Source: Christiangramia fulva (GTDB taxonomy: Bacteria > Bacteroidota > Bacteroidia > Flavobacteriales > Flavobacteriaceae). Taken from it: DNA of 64,000 nucleotides. Under the pieces are notes generated by a model. That model made no database searches. It was not told the origin of the DNA and worked only from the letters and a program-made list of their open reading frames with translations. The DNA is taken from contig NZ_CP028136.1 of the NCBI RefSeq assembly GCF_003024155.1, forward strand, positions 992,001 to 1,056,000. The letters are read 5' to 3'. Numbering within the stretch: position 1 is the stretch's first letter; each line of letters begins with the position of its first letter. The translations under genes were made by a program, and so were the position numbers. Of the stretch, positions 26,246-33,759 are shown in pieces.

Positions 26246-26623
26246 TTATAAAAAAAATCGGCGCAGCAGAAATACTGCAAAAATCAACCAACATACAATA
26301 ATAAAGACTGCAAAAGCGAAATTCTTTTTCTTTTTCCAGTTATAGTCTTTGGCTGCCTGCATGCATTCTTTTTTTACGTGGTCCGGGATCATTTTTAAAG
26401 CCAGCCAGATGCCAAAAGGCAGTAATAGCAAATCATCCAGCAACCCGATTACAGGAATAAAGTCCGGGATAAGATCTATTGGGCTTAAGGCATAAGCAAG
26501 GATTAAATAAATGAAGAGTTTTGCGTACCATGGAGTTGCTGGATGTTTGGTGGAAAGGTGGAGCATAATCATCTTATTCTTAAGAGCATGCGCCTGCGAT
26601 TTTATTTTATCAAGAACTCCCAT
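26246..26623 (-). CDS. DUF1232 (YkvA-like) membrane protein
   Basis: The 125-residue protein contains the DUF1232 block TPWYAKLFIYLILAYALSPI, then DLIPDFIPVIGLLDDLLLL, and a C-terminal membrane helix (NFAFAVFIIVCWLIFAVFLL) followed by basic residues. The family is widespread and membrane-associated; its function is not established. It faces the flavin reductase-like gene tail to tail and has its own 209-bp upstream region. Confidence 0.88.
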   Translation of the reverse strand: MGVLDKIKSQAHALKNKMIMLHLSTKHPATPWYAKLFIYLILAYALSPIDLIPDFIPVIGLLDDLLLLPFGIWLALKMIPDHVKKECMQAAKDYNWKKKKNFAFAVFIIVCWLIFAVFLLRRFFL

Positions 26624-26832
26624 TGACTATGAATTAACGCAATTTTTAAGTGGCAAAGGAATTCTCCGGAAGAATTTTAATAATCTTTCATTTTAAAAAA
26701 AATGAAAGAGCTTTATTTTTTGTTTTAAATAACTGTTTTTCAGGTTTTTACTTGCCAAAAATTATTTTTGGTATTTTAATTTACGAAAAGAGTTTTGATC
26801 TATATTCGCTCGATTTTTAATTCAATAACAAA

Positions 26833-27063
26833 ATGAAAAAATTTATTTTTGGTGCTCTTGCACTTTCTTTAATGGTATCTGTAATTTCCTGCCGTGAAAA
26901 CACTTCTGAAAGTACAGAAGAAACTGTTGAAGATGCAGCTGTTAACCAGGAAACTCCTTCTGAAATGACTTCAGAAGCTGAAATGAGCGAGGAAACAGAT
27001 ACTGCAACTGCGGTTGTAGATTCTATCCAGGCTCCTGAGCAGCAGGACCAAATCGAAGAATAA
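26833..27063 (+). CDS. Small acidic Thr/Glu-rich lipoprotein
   Basis: The 76-residue protein has a clear lipoprotein signal (LMVSVISCREN, Cys20). The mature part is almost entirely Glu, Thr, Ser, Ala and Asp, without predicted fold. Such low-complexity small lipoproteins are common in flavobacteria and I know no function for them. A terminator follows its stop within 25 bp, so it is monocistronic and well delimited. Confidence 0.8.
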   Translation: MKKFIFGALALSLMVSVISCRENTSESTEETVEDAAVNQETPSEMTSEAEMSEETDTATAVVDSIQAPEQQDQIEE

Positions 27064-27086
27064 ATAATCTTAAATGATCCTATCAG

Positions 27087-27110
27087 TCCCGCCCAACAGC
27101 GGGATTTTTT
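27087..27110 (+). terminator. Rho-independent terminator of the small lipoprotein gene
   Basis: TCCCGC (27087-27092) pairs with GCGGGA (27099-27104) across a 6-nt loop and is followed by six T. It lies 24 bp after the stop at 27063. Confidence 0.85.
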
Positions 27111-27197
27111 GTTTTTAAAAACTTTCTTTTAAAGAAAATGCAGCCTTTTGCAAATACTGCAATATGTTGTAATTTCGGTTTCTGAGAAAATCCCTAT

Positions 27198-27785
27198 ATG
27201 TCTCAATTCTGGCTTTATTTTCAACTTGGCCTCTTCCACGTTCTTGACTGGCAGGCTTACGACCACCTGCTTTTCCTGGTTGCTCTGGTGGCTTCTTACG
27301 GTTTCAACACCTGGAAAAAAGTTTTATGGCTGGTAAGCCTTTTCACCATTGGCCATACTGTTTCTCTTTTTTTATCGGTTTACGGAATTGTAAAGGTCGA
27401 AACCGTCTATGTGGAATTCCTCATCCCGTTAACCATAATTTTCACTGCCCTTTTTGACATTTTTACCGCCGGGAAGAAGGCTCAAAAAACCAATTATAAT
27501 TTGTTGTATTTCTCCACAATTTTCTTTGGGGTAATTCACGGACTCGCATTTTCATCAGATTTCAAAATGATAACTTCCGGTTTTGAGAGCAAAATCTGGC
27601 CATTGCTCGAATTCACGCTCGGTATCGAATCGGCCCAGGTCATTGTAGTACTGGGAGTAATGATCCTGGCTTTTATTTTTCAGAATATCTTCAACGTTTC
27701 AAAAAGAGACTGGATCCTGGTCACCTGTTCTCTCATTATAGGAATTGTACTGCCCATTCTGGTAGAAAATTATCAGGCGCTTTAA
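27198..27785 (+). CDS. HupE/UreJ-like membrane protein
   Basis: The 195-residue protein has about six membrane helices. The conserved block near the N-terminus, FHVLDWQAYDHLLFLVAL, contains the His and Asp-His residues typical of HupE/UreJ proteins, and later IGHTVSLFLS and FFGVIHGLAFSS supply further conserved His. Members are linked to nickel or cobalt uptake, but this flavobacterial branch occurs without hydrogenase or urease genes, and none are seen here. Metal transport is therefore only a suggestion. Confidence 0.82.
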   Translation: MSQFWLYFQLGLFHVLDWQAYDHLLFLVALVASYGFNTWKKVLWLVSLFTIGHTVSLFLSVYGIVKVETVYVEFLIPLTIIFTALFDIFTAGKKAQKTNYNLLYFSTIFFGVIHGLAFSSDFKMITSGFESKIWPLLEFTLGIESAQVIVVLGVMILAFIFQNIFNVSKRDWILVTCSLIIGIVLPILVENYQAL

Positions 27786-27877
27786 TATTCCTGAATTTAA
27801 ATTCTTTAGAATTCCCAATAATCTTTTATTTTGCAGATGCCTAATTTTCAGAATAAAAAAATTGCTGAAATCTTTTA

Positions 27878-28309
27878 ATGAACAAGAAAAAACAACTGAA
27901 GTACGATAAGGCGTATCTCCGGATCGCCCGCGAATGGAGCAAATTATCCCATTGCAAAAGAAAACAGGTTGGCGCGCTTATTGTAAAAGACAGAATGATC
28001 ATTTCTGACGGATATAATGGAACGCCTACAGGTTTTGAAAATTATTGTGAAGATGAAGAAGGTTATACCAAATGGTATGTTCTTCATGCTGAAGCTAATG
28101 CGATCTTAAAGGTAGCAGGTTCCACGCAGTCGTGCCGGGACGCAACTTTATATATTACCATGTCGCCGTGTAAGGAATGTAGCAAATTGATTCATCAATC
28201 CGGTATAAAAAGACTGGTTTACCAGATTGATTATAAGGATAACTCCGGATTGCAATTTTTAGAAAAGGCCGGCGTTGAACTTGAACAAATAACAGAACTG
28301 GAAGATTGA
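27878..28309 (+). CDS. dCMP deaminase (deoxycytidylate deaminase)
   Basis: The 143-residue cytosolic zinc enzyme shows the cytidine-deaminase signature HAEANAI (zinc ligand His, catalytic Glu) and SPCKECSKL (two zinc Cys). The N-terminal SHCKRKQVGALIVKDRMII and DGYNGTPTGFEN blocks are those of dCMP deaminases rather than TadA or riboflavin deaminases. It would convert dCMP to dUMP for thymidylate synthesis. It overlaps the following protease gene by 4 bp (TTGA), so the two are translationally coupled. Confidence 0.88.
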   Translation: MNKKKQLKYDKAYLRIAREWSKLSHCKRKQVGALIVKDRMIISDGYNGTPTGFENYCEDEEGYTKWYVLHAEANAILKVAGSTQSCRDATLYITMSPCKECSKLIHQSGIKRLVYQIDYKDNSGLQFLEKAGVELEQITELED

Positions 28310-29901
28310 GAGGAAAAAATAAAATATATACCCCGCTTTTGCTGAGCATCGCCTGCGCCATTGGGATTTTCATTGGCGCAAGAATGAATTTTGATACTTC
28401 AGATGAGCTTTTTTCTGCAAATCCAAAAAAACAGAAACTCAACCGCCTTATCGATTATATTGATTATGAATATGTTGATGACGTGAATACTGACAGTATC
28501 GTGGATGTGACAGTGAACAAAATACTTGAAAATCTTGATCCGCATTCCGTGTACATTCCAAAAGATGAGTATGCGCAGGTAAGCGAGAATATGAAGGGGG
28601 ATTTTGTGGGTATTGGCGTTAGTTTTTATAATATCAACGATACCATTGTGGTGATCAAAGCCCTGGAAGGAGGCCCGAGTGAAAAGATTGGAATTAGAGG
28701 CGGTGACCGTATTTTGTACGCAAACGGCCAGAAACTTTTTGATCGCGGCATCAGCAATGATTCCCTCACCACCCAGTTAAAAGGAAAAGAAAATTCCAAA
28801 GTCACTTTAAAAGTATTGAGAAAAGGCATTAAAGACCTGCTCACTTTTGATGTAAAGCGTGCGAAAGTTCCGCTGAAAAGTGTAGACTCGTATTATATGC
28901 TTACCGATAATCTTGGATATATTAAGATCAACCGTTTTGCAGAAACAACTTTTGATGAATTCAGCGAAGCGATAGATGAATTAAAGAATAAGGGAGCGGC
29001 GCAAATTGCCCTGGACCTTCGGGATAATCCGGGCGGTTACCTGGCTGAAGCTATCAATGTAGCTGATGAATTCATCAAAGACGGAAAGCTCATTCTTTTC
29101 ACAAAAAACAAAAGCGGCGCCATTGAAAATACCTATGCACAGCGGAAAGGTAAATTCGAAAACGGAAAAGTTTACGTGCTCATAAACGAAAATTCTGCCT
29201 CAGCCAGCGAAGTAGTGGCAGGTGCCTTGCAGGATAATGATGTGGGTACGATTGTAGGAAGAAGATCTTACGGAAAAGGCCTTGTGCAACGGGAAATGGG
29301 CCTGGGAGACGGGAGTGCCGTTAGGCTAACCATTGCACGCTATTATACGCCCACCGGAAGATCTATTCAGAAGCCTTATGATCATGGGAATGAAGCCTAT
29401 TTCAATGATTATATGCGGCGTTACAAAAACGGAGAGCTTAATAGTGAGGACAGTATTCATGTAAATGATTCTTTACGTTATGTTACGCCGGGCGGCAAAG
29501 TGGTCTATGGTGGCGGCGGGATTATTCCCGATGTATTCGTGCCGAAAAATACCGATCCAGAAAAAGAAAAACTTACCTACCTGCTTCGTGGCGGATATAT
29601 GAGCCGTTTTGTCTTTGATCTTTTAGAAGAAAACCGTTCCTATTATAATGCAATCTCTAAAGCAGAGTTTGAAAATAAAGTGGAAATTACAGAGGAAATG
29701 GTTAGTAAATTCAATCGCTATCTCAGGAGTATTGATCCCCGCCTGAAGATGGCTCCCTATGAACATAAACCGCTCCTTAAGAAATATATAAAAGCTGAAA
29801 TGGCACAGCAGCTCTTTGGAACCAATGCATTTGAACGGCATTTAAATGACAATGATCGAATAATTGAAAAAGTTATCGAATTGTCTGAGCAAAAGCAATA
29901 A
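28306..29901 (+). CDS. S41 C-terminal processing peptidase (PDZ-containing protease)
   Basis: The 531-residue protein starts with TTG at 28306: an in-frame stop lies 24 bp upstream and the next ATG (28384) would remove the membrane anchor (IYTPLLLSIACAIGIFIGA). Order of domains: anchor, N-terminal helices (VDDVNTDSIVDVTVNKIL), PDZ (about 90-185, VGIGVSFYNINDTIVVIKAL) and S41 protease with DLRDNPGGYLAEAINVADEF, ENSASASEVVAGAL (catalytic Ser) and RRSYGKGLVQ (catalytic Lys). It acts in the periplasm on protein C-termini. Coupling to dCMP deaminase is conserved-looking but has no obvious biochemical logic. Confidence 0.92.
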   Translation: MRGKNKIYTPLLLSIACAIGIFIGARMNFDTSDELFSANPKKQKLNRLIDYIDYEYVDDVNTDSIVDVTVNKILENLDPHSVYIPKDEYAQVSENMKGDFVGIGVSFYNINDTIVVIKALEGGPSEKIGIRGGDRILYANGQKLFDRGISNDSLTTQLKGKENSKVTLKVLRKGIKDLLTFDVKRAKVPLKSVDSYYMLTDNLGYIKINRFAETTFDEFSEAIDELKNKGAAQIALDLRDNPGGYLAEAINVADEFIKDGKLILFTKNKSGAIENTYAQRKGKFENGKVYVLINENSASASEVVAGALQDNDVGTIVGRRSYGKGLVQREMGLGDGSAVRLTIARYYTPTGRSIQKPYDHGNEAYFNDYMRRYKNGELNSEDSIHVNDSLRYVTPGGKVVYGGGGIIPDVFVPKNTDPEKEKLTYLLRGGYMSRFVFDLLEENRSYYNAISKAEFENKVEITEEMVSKFNRYLRSIDPRLKMAPYEHKPLLKKYIKAEMAQQLFGTNAFERHLNDNDRIIEKVIELSEQKQ

Positions 29902-29932
29902 TTTGGAAATCAGTTGATAGTTTTCAGATCTT

Positions 29933-30211
29933 ATGCAGGCGTTTCTGCTCTTTTTACCATTGTTATTTTTTGTTATAGCCGTTTCATTCCGGCTATTAGA
30001 TAACAGCACTTTATTATTTCTTCAAAAAGACATTTTAGTGAATTCTTCTAATGTGTCTAAAGAACTTCTAAAAGAACAAATTCAGAAAAGTGAAGACAAG
30101 GTTTTTACCGGTAAACTTAAAAGAGCGCTGGTATTCAAAAACCTTCACCAGGGTTTCCTTTTATTAGCCGTGGCAAGCCTGATTTTTAATACCCTGTATT
30201 ATTTTCTATAA
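29933..30211 (+). CDS. Small membrane protein of unknown function
   Basis: The 92-residue protein has two hydrophobic helices (LFLPLLFFVIAVSFRLL near the start, LLLAVASLIFNTLYYFL at the end) around a basic middle. It lies 31 bp downstream of the protease gene on the same strand and overlaps the convergent oxidoreductase gene by 6 bp. I do not recognise a family. Confidence 0.65.
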   Translation: MQAFLLFLPLLFFVIAVSFRLLDNSTLLFLQKDILVNSSNVSKELLKEQIQKSEDKVFTGKLKRALVFKNLHQGFLLLAVASLIFNTLYYFL

Positions 30212-30811
30212 TTTATCGTGAACTTTTGTATGCTCGCCGTCATTCCATTGGGTAAGAATATCGGTAGCCACGGCAGCCCCGCTTCCTGTGGCAATAGAAA
30301 ACTGGCTCCTCCAGCCCGCAAGAGTTCCCGCCACATACAAACCTTCTTTTACTAAATGATCTTCATTTTTTAACTGTACCCGATCTTTCGAGACCTTTGC
30401 TTTTTTATGCGGAATGAGATATTCTTCCAGTCCCTTTATTCGGAAGGGAGAGGTATAGCCAACGGCTACAACGATTTCTTTTGAAGTGTACTTATTTTTA
30501 TTGGTCACGATCTGGAAACCTCCTTCAATCTCTTTGACCTCTTTTACTTTTTCTTTTTTGATCTGAACTATTTCGGGATATAATTCTGTAAGCTGCTTAA
30601 CTCCCTGTTCAAGAACTTCTTTTCCCGGAGTTTCCGGCGCAGGCCCCAGGGCATTATTTAGCATAGCCGACATTAAATGGGAGGCCTTCTGATGAAGGAT
30701 AATTCCCGCTTTTTTGTTTTCAGCGTAAGGTTTTTCCATAGCCGATCCTAAAACCAGGGCACAGGAAATTCCGGCAGCTCCGCCACCGATAATTAACACA
30801 TCAAAGTCCAT
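30206..30811 (-). CDS. Short FAD-dependent oxidoreductase (thioredoxin reductase-like, no CxxC)
   Basis: I place the start at 30811 (MDFDVLIIGGGAAG), where the FAD-binding GxGxxG fold begins; the frame is open further but that part overlaps the next gene. At 201 residues the protein is far shorter than thioredoxin reductases (about 310). It has the two halves of the FAD domain (IIGGGAAGISCALVLG; EGLYVAGTLAGWRSQFSIA, then GSGAAVATDIL) but lacks the NADPH domain and the redox-active CxxC. It is therefore not a normal thioredoxin reductase. It forms a leftward group with the 64-residue membrane protein and MarC. Electron donor and acceptor are unknown. Confidence 0.8.
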   Translation of the reverse strand: MDFDVLIIGGGAAGISCALVLGSAMEKPYAENKKAGIILHQKASHLMSAMLNNALGPAPETPGKEVLEQGVKQLTELYPEIVQIKKEKVKEVKEIEGGFQIVTNKNKYTSKEIVVAVGYTSPFRIKGLEEYLIPHKKAKVSKDRVQLKNEDHLVKEGLYVAGTLAGWRSQFSIATGSGAAVATDILTQWNDGEHTKVHDKL

Positions 30812-30816
30812 ATAAA

Positions 30817-31011
30817 TTAGTTGTGCTTTTTCGCAATGCTCCGGGAAACCATTATTATTCCCATTAAAACAATTACGCAAAGGCTCGTCAAAATTACGAT
30901 AAGGGCATTTGCACTATCGCCTTTTAAAAGGTCACGAAAATCTAGTTCGCTTATGCTAATTCCAATAAACACGACCGCAAGAAAAATAATGGTATAAATT
31001 AAATACTTCAT
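30817..31011 (-). CDS. 64-residue two-helix membrane protein
   Basis: The short protein has two hydrophobic helices (LIYTIIFLAVVFIGISI and ALIVILTSLCVIVLMGIIMV) and a basic C-terminus. It overlaps the MarC gene by 4 bp (ATGA) and ends 5 bp before the oxidoreductase start, so it is part of the same leftward transcript. No family is recognised. Confidence 0.7.
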   Translation of the reverse strand: MKYLIYTIIFLAVVFIGISISELDFRDLLKGDSANALIVILTSLCVIVLMGIIMVSRSIAKKHN

Positions 31012-31589
31012 GTAAATAAATTCTGGATGTTCGTAGCGAAAAGTTTTACGGCAATTGCCAGCAAAATCACGCCAAACACTTTTCTGATAACGTTTATTCC
31101 CTGGCTTCCAAGAATCTTTTCAATACGTGCAGAAGATTTTAACACCAGGAATACAAATATAATATTGATTATGATAGCTACAATAATATTTGGCGTTTGA
31201 TATTCAGCCTGTAACGAAACCAGCGAGGTCATTGTTCCTGCACCTGCAATAAGCGGGAATGCGAGAGGTACAATAGAGGCGGTTTCGGGAGCATCATCTC
31301 TATATAAACTAATTCCAAGGATCATTTCAATGGCAAGGAAAAAAATGATAAAAGAACCTGCCACGGCGAATGAATTTACATCTATTCCGATAAGATTCAG
31401 AATTTCCTTTCCCAGAAATAAAAAAACGACCATAATGATCCCTGCCACAATCGAGGCCTTTTCACTCTGGATATGACCCGTTTTCTTTCTCAAATCTATG
31501 ATAATAGGAATACTTCCCACAATATCGATCACCGCAAAAAGAACCATTCCTGCGGTAAATATTTCTCTGAAGTCAAATAAATTAAACAT
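31008..31589 (-). CDS. MarC-family integral membrane protein
   Basis: The 193-residue protein (start taken at 31589, MFNLFDFREIF; an upstream ATG at 31646 would add an atypical 19 residues) has six membrane helices. It shows the family start FTAGMVLFAVIDIVGSIPII and the block VPLAFPLIAGAGTMTSLVSL. MarC proteins were first tied to antibiotic resistance but this was not confirmed; the role is unknown. It is the first gene of a three-gene leftward group and divergent from the DUF3109 gene. Confidence 0.88.
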   Translation of the reverse strand: MFNLFDFREIFTAGMVLFAVIDIVGSIPIIIDLRKKTGHIQSEKASIVAGIIMVVFLFLGKEILNLIGIDVNSFAVAGSFIIFFLAIEMILGISLYRDDAPETASIVPLAFPLIAGAGTMTSLVSLQAEYQTPNIIVAIIINIIFVFLVLKSSARIEKILGSQGINVIRKVFGVILLAIAVKLFATNIQNLFT

Positions 31590-31684
31590 AAGCTTATTAA
31601 AAAAATTGCCGGCAAAATTAGTCTTTAGTTCTTGATTTACTAACATGCCCTCACGTTAAATTTCTGTAAATATTTACCCGAAAA

Positions 31685-31717
31685 TTGTAAAGAAAATGCA
31701 CTGGAAAATTATCTTTG
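31685..31717 (+). promoter_or_regulatory. TTG-N22-TATCTTTG promoter of the DUF3109 gene
   Basis: TATCTTTG (31710-31717) matches the Bacteroidota -7 consensus and a TTG lies at 31685-31687, 22 bp upstream, within the known spacing range. The start codon at 31722 follows the -7 box by only 4 bp, so the mRNA should be leaderless or nearly so. Confidence 0.55.
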
Positions 31718-31721
31718 CCGC

Positions 31722-32300
31722 ATGTTTCAGCTTGGAAAAACTTTAGTTTCAGAAGAGATCATTAAAAATGATTTTGTTTGCAACCTTTCTGCCTGTAAAG
31801 GAGCCTGTTGTATCGATGGCGAAGCCGGCGCTCCCGTGGAAGAAGAAGAAACCTCGATTCTGGAGGAAATCTATCCCAGGGTAAAACCTTTTCTCAGAGC
31901 TGAAGGAATAGAAGCCATCGAAAAACAAGGGAAATACATCATTCGTGAAAATGGTGAAATTGAAACACCTCTAATCGATGGAGCCGATTGTGCCTACGTC
32001 ACTTTTGACGATAATGGCACTGCTCTTTGCGGCATTGAAGAAGCTTATAACCAGGGAGAAATTTCCTGGAAAAAACCTGTTTCCTGCCATCTTTATCCCG
32101 TTCGCGTGGAGGAATACACTTCATTTTCTGCAGTAAATTATCACCGTTGGGAGATTTGTGATGATGCCTGCTCTTTAGGAAAAGAATTACAGGTGCCGAT
32201 CTACAAATTTGTCAAAGAGGCATTGATCAGAAAATTTGGAGAAGACTGGTATACTGAACTGGAAAAAGTGGCAGCAGATCTTTCCGGATCAAAAAAATAA
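31722..32300 (+). CDS. DUF3109 Cys-rich protein
   Basis: The 192-residue cytosolic protein belongs to DUF3109. Conserved cysteines are in FVCNLSACKGACCIDGEAGAP (about 25-45), GADCAYVTFD, GTALCGIEEA and PVSCHLYPVRVEEY, then WEICDDACSLGKELQVPIYKFV; their number and spacing suggest an iron-sulfur or other metal site. The family resembles the CxxxCxxCC 'zinc- or iron-chelating' proteins. No reaction is known. It is monocistronic, with a leaderless-type promoter. Confidence 0.88.
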   Translation: MFQLGKTLVSEEIIKNDFVCNLSACKGACCIDGEAGAPVEEEETSILEEIYPRVKPFLRAEGIEAIEKQGKYIIRENGEIETPLIDGADCAYVTFDDNGTALCGIEEAYNQGEISWKKPVSCHLYPVRVEEYTSFSAVNYHRWEICDDACSLGKELQVPIYKFVKEALIRKFGEDWYTELEKVAADLSGSKK

Positions 32301-32622
32301 TTTTTTCCTTCCATTATTTCCTCTGAAAATCGTCATATTTTTTGGTTTTTTTTAGGAGTTTTTCCTTCATAAAGATCACTTTTAATAAGTTCATCTTTTC
32401 ACCACTCTTTAATTGGTCTTAAAATTATTAACAATTTATAACTTATTGTTTTTCAATATTTTAAAATGGTCTTTTAGGATAAGGCTATTAAAACAAAGCT
32501 TTGAGCGTGTTGAAAACTTTGTTGAAAAGCTTTACGCATAAACCTTTCATTATCCTTCTCATTTTTAAATATTTGTTAAAGACAATTGACTAAAAACCAA
32601 AAAGACCGAAAAATTTTAGAAC
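32301..32622. other. Intergenic control region upstream of nrdB
   Basis: 322 bp without a gene. The first 190 bp are AT-rich and featureless to me; the part from 32495 to 32533 holds two AAAGCTTT palindromes and a tandem TGTTGAAAA motif. No NrdR box pair is recognisable. Confidence 0.6.
32495..32533 (+). promoter_or_regulatory. Tandem TGTTGAAAA (DnaA-box-like) sites flanked by AAAGCTTT palindromes
   Basis: TGTTGAAAA occurs at 32508-32516 and 32520-32528, exactly 12 bp apart. Its complement TTTTCAACA differs from the DnaA box TTATCCACA at two positions. AAAGCTTT occurs at 32495-32502 and overlapping the second copy at 32526-32533. The cluster lies about 90 bp before nrdB, where a regulator of ribonucleotide reductase would bind. 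Binding by DnaA is inference. Confidence 0.4.
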
Positions 32623-33600
32623 ATGGCGCAGCAGGAACCCATTTTGCAGGAGAATAAAGATCGTTTCGTGATCTTTCCGATTAAACATCATGACATTTGG
32701 GACTGGTATAAAAAAATGGAAGCTTGTTTCTGGACTGCTGAAGAGATCGATCTTCACCAGGATCTTAACGACTGGAACAACAAGCTGAATGCAGACGAGC
32801 GCTATTTTATAAAACATATTCTTGCCTTTTTCGCCGCTTCTGACGGAATTGTAAATGAAAACCTTGCTGAAAATTTCGTGAACGAAGTTCAGTATTCTGA
32901 AGCAAAGTTCTTCTACGGTTTCCAGATCATGATGGAGAATATCCATTCAGAAACCTATTCCTTGCTCATCGACACTTATGTGAAAGATGAAAAGGAAAAA
33001 AATAACCTGTTTAAGGCAATTGAGGTCTTTCCGGCGATCAAGAAAAAAGCCGACTGGGCGCTGAAATGGATAGAATCTGATTCATTTGCCGAACGCCTTA
33101 TCGCTTTTGCGGCGGTGGAAGGTATTTTCTTTTCCGGAGCCTTCTGCTCTATTTTCTGGCTGAAGAAACGTGGACTCATGCCCGGACTTACTTTCTCTAA
33201 CGAATTGATTTCAAGAGATGAAGGTATGCACTGCGATTTCGCCGTTCATCTTCACAACAACCACCTCGTCAATAAGGTGCCAAAAGAAAAAATTAAAGAG
33301 ATCATCGTAGACGCTCTAAATATAGAACGCGAATTCGTCACAGAATCACTTCCGGTGAGCCTCATTGGGATGAACGCTAAGCTGATGACCCAGTACCTGG
33401 AATTTGTTACAGATAGACTCCTGGTAGAACTGGAATGTGAGAAAGTTTACAATGTATCCAATCCGTTCGATTTTATGGATATGATCAACCTGCAGGGTAA
33501 AACCAATTTCTTCGAAAAACGCGTTAGCGAATACCAGAAAGCGGGTGTAATGAATAAAGACAAAGAATCAGACGAGATTAGCTTTGATGCTGATTTCTAA
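32623..33600 (+). CDS. nrdB: Ribonucleotide reductase class I, small (beta) subunit
   Basis: The 325-residue protein is the R2 subunit that houses the metal cofactor and radical. The ferritin-like helices carry the metal ligands in [25 protein letters not shown] (Glu and His ligands) and [15 protein letters not shown], then [17 protein letters not shown]. The C-terminal acidic tail (DEISFDADF) is the part that docks into the large subunit. The large subunit gene nrdA follows at 33760 with a GC-rich hairpin in between. Confidence 0.94.
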   Translation: MAQQEPILQENKDRFVIFPIKHHDIWDWYKKMEACFWTAEEIDLHQDLNDWNNKLNADERYFIKHILAFFAASDGIVNENLAENFVNEVQYSEAKFFYGFQIMMENIHSETYSLLIDTYVKDEKEKNNLFKAIEVFPAIKKKADWALKWIESDSFAERLIAFAAVEGIFFSGAFCSIFWLKKRGLMPGLTFSNELISRDEGMHCDFAVHLHNNHLVNKVPKEKIKEIIVDALNIEREFVTESLPVSLIGMNAKLMTQYLEFVTDRLLVELECEKVYNVSNPFDFMDMINLQGKTNFFEKRVSEYQKAGVMNKDKESDEISFDADF

Positions 33601-33608
33601 AGCGCAAC

Positions 33609-33634
33609 TGCGCCGTGTCCCCCAACGCGGCGCA
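33609..33634 (+). other. Strong GC-rich hairpin between nrdB and nrdA
   Basis: TGCGCCGTG (33609-33617) pairs with CGCGGCGCA (33626-33634), with one G-U pair and an 8-nt loop. It begins 8 bp after the nrdB stop and is not followed by a T-run, so it is not a classical terminator. It could be an mRNA-stability element or a partial terminator that sets the nrdB:nrdA ratio. Confidence 0.55.
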
Positions 33635-33759
33635 TGTTGACCTTTATAAAATATTTCAATAATCATTTCTGATGAATCCCTTACCCGGTCTTTTCAGGCT
33701 GGACAGGAAATTTTCACTCTTTTCTGAAAAGGAATTCATTTATTAAAAAAAAGGAGCCT

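Noticed and set aside
26684..26709. AT-only hairpin TCTTTCATT / AATGAAAGA
   Set aside because: Followed by a T-rich stretch, but no plus-strand gene ends there and the stem is AT-rich; not strong enough to call a terminator.
28306..28309. TTG start of the C-terminal processing protease as a possible misread
   Set aside because: The only ATG further downstream would remove the membrane anchor, and a stop blocks extension upstream; TTG with the TTGA overlap is the best choice, so it is not an anomaly.
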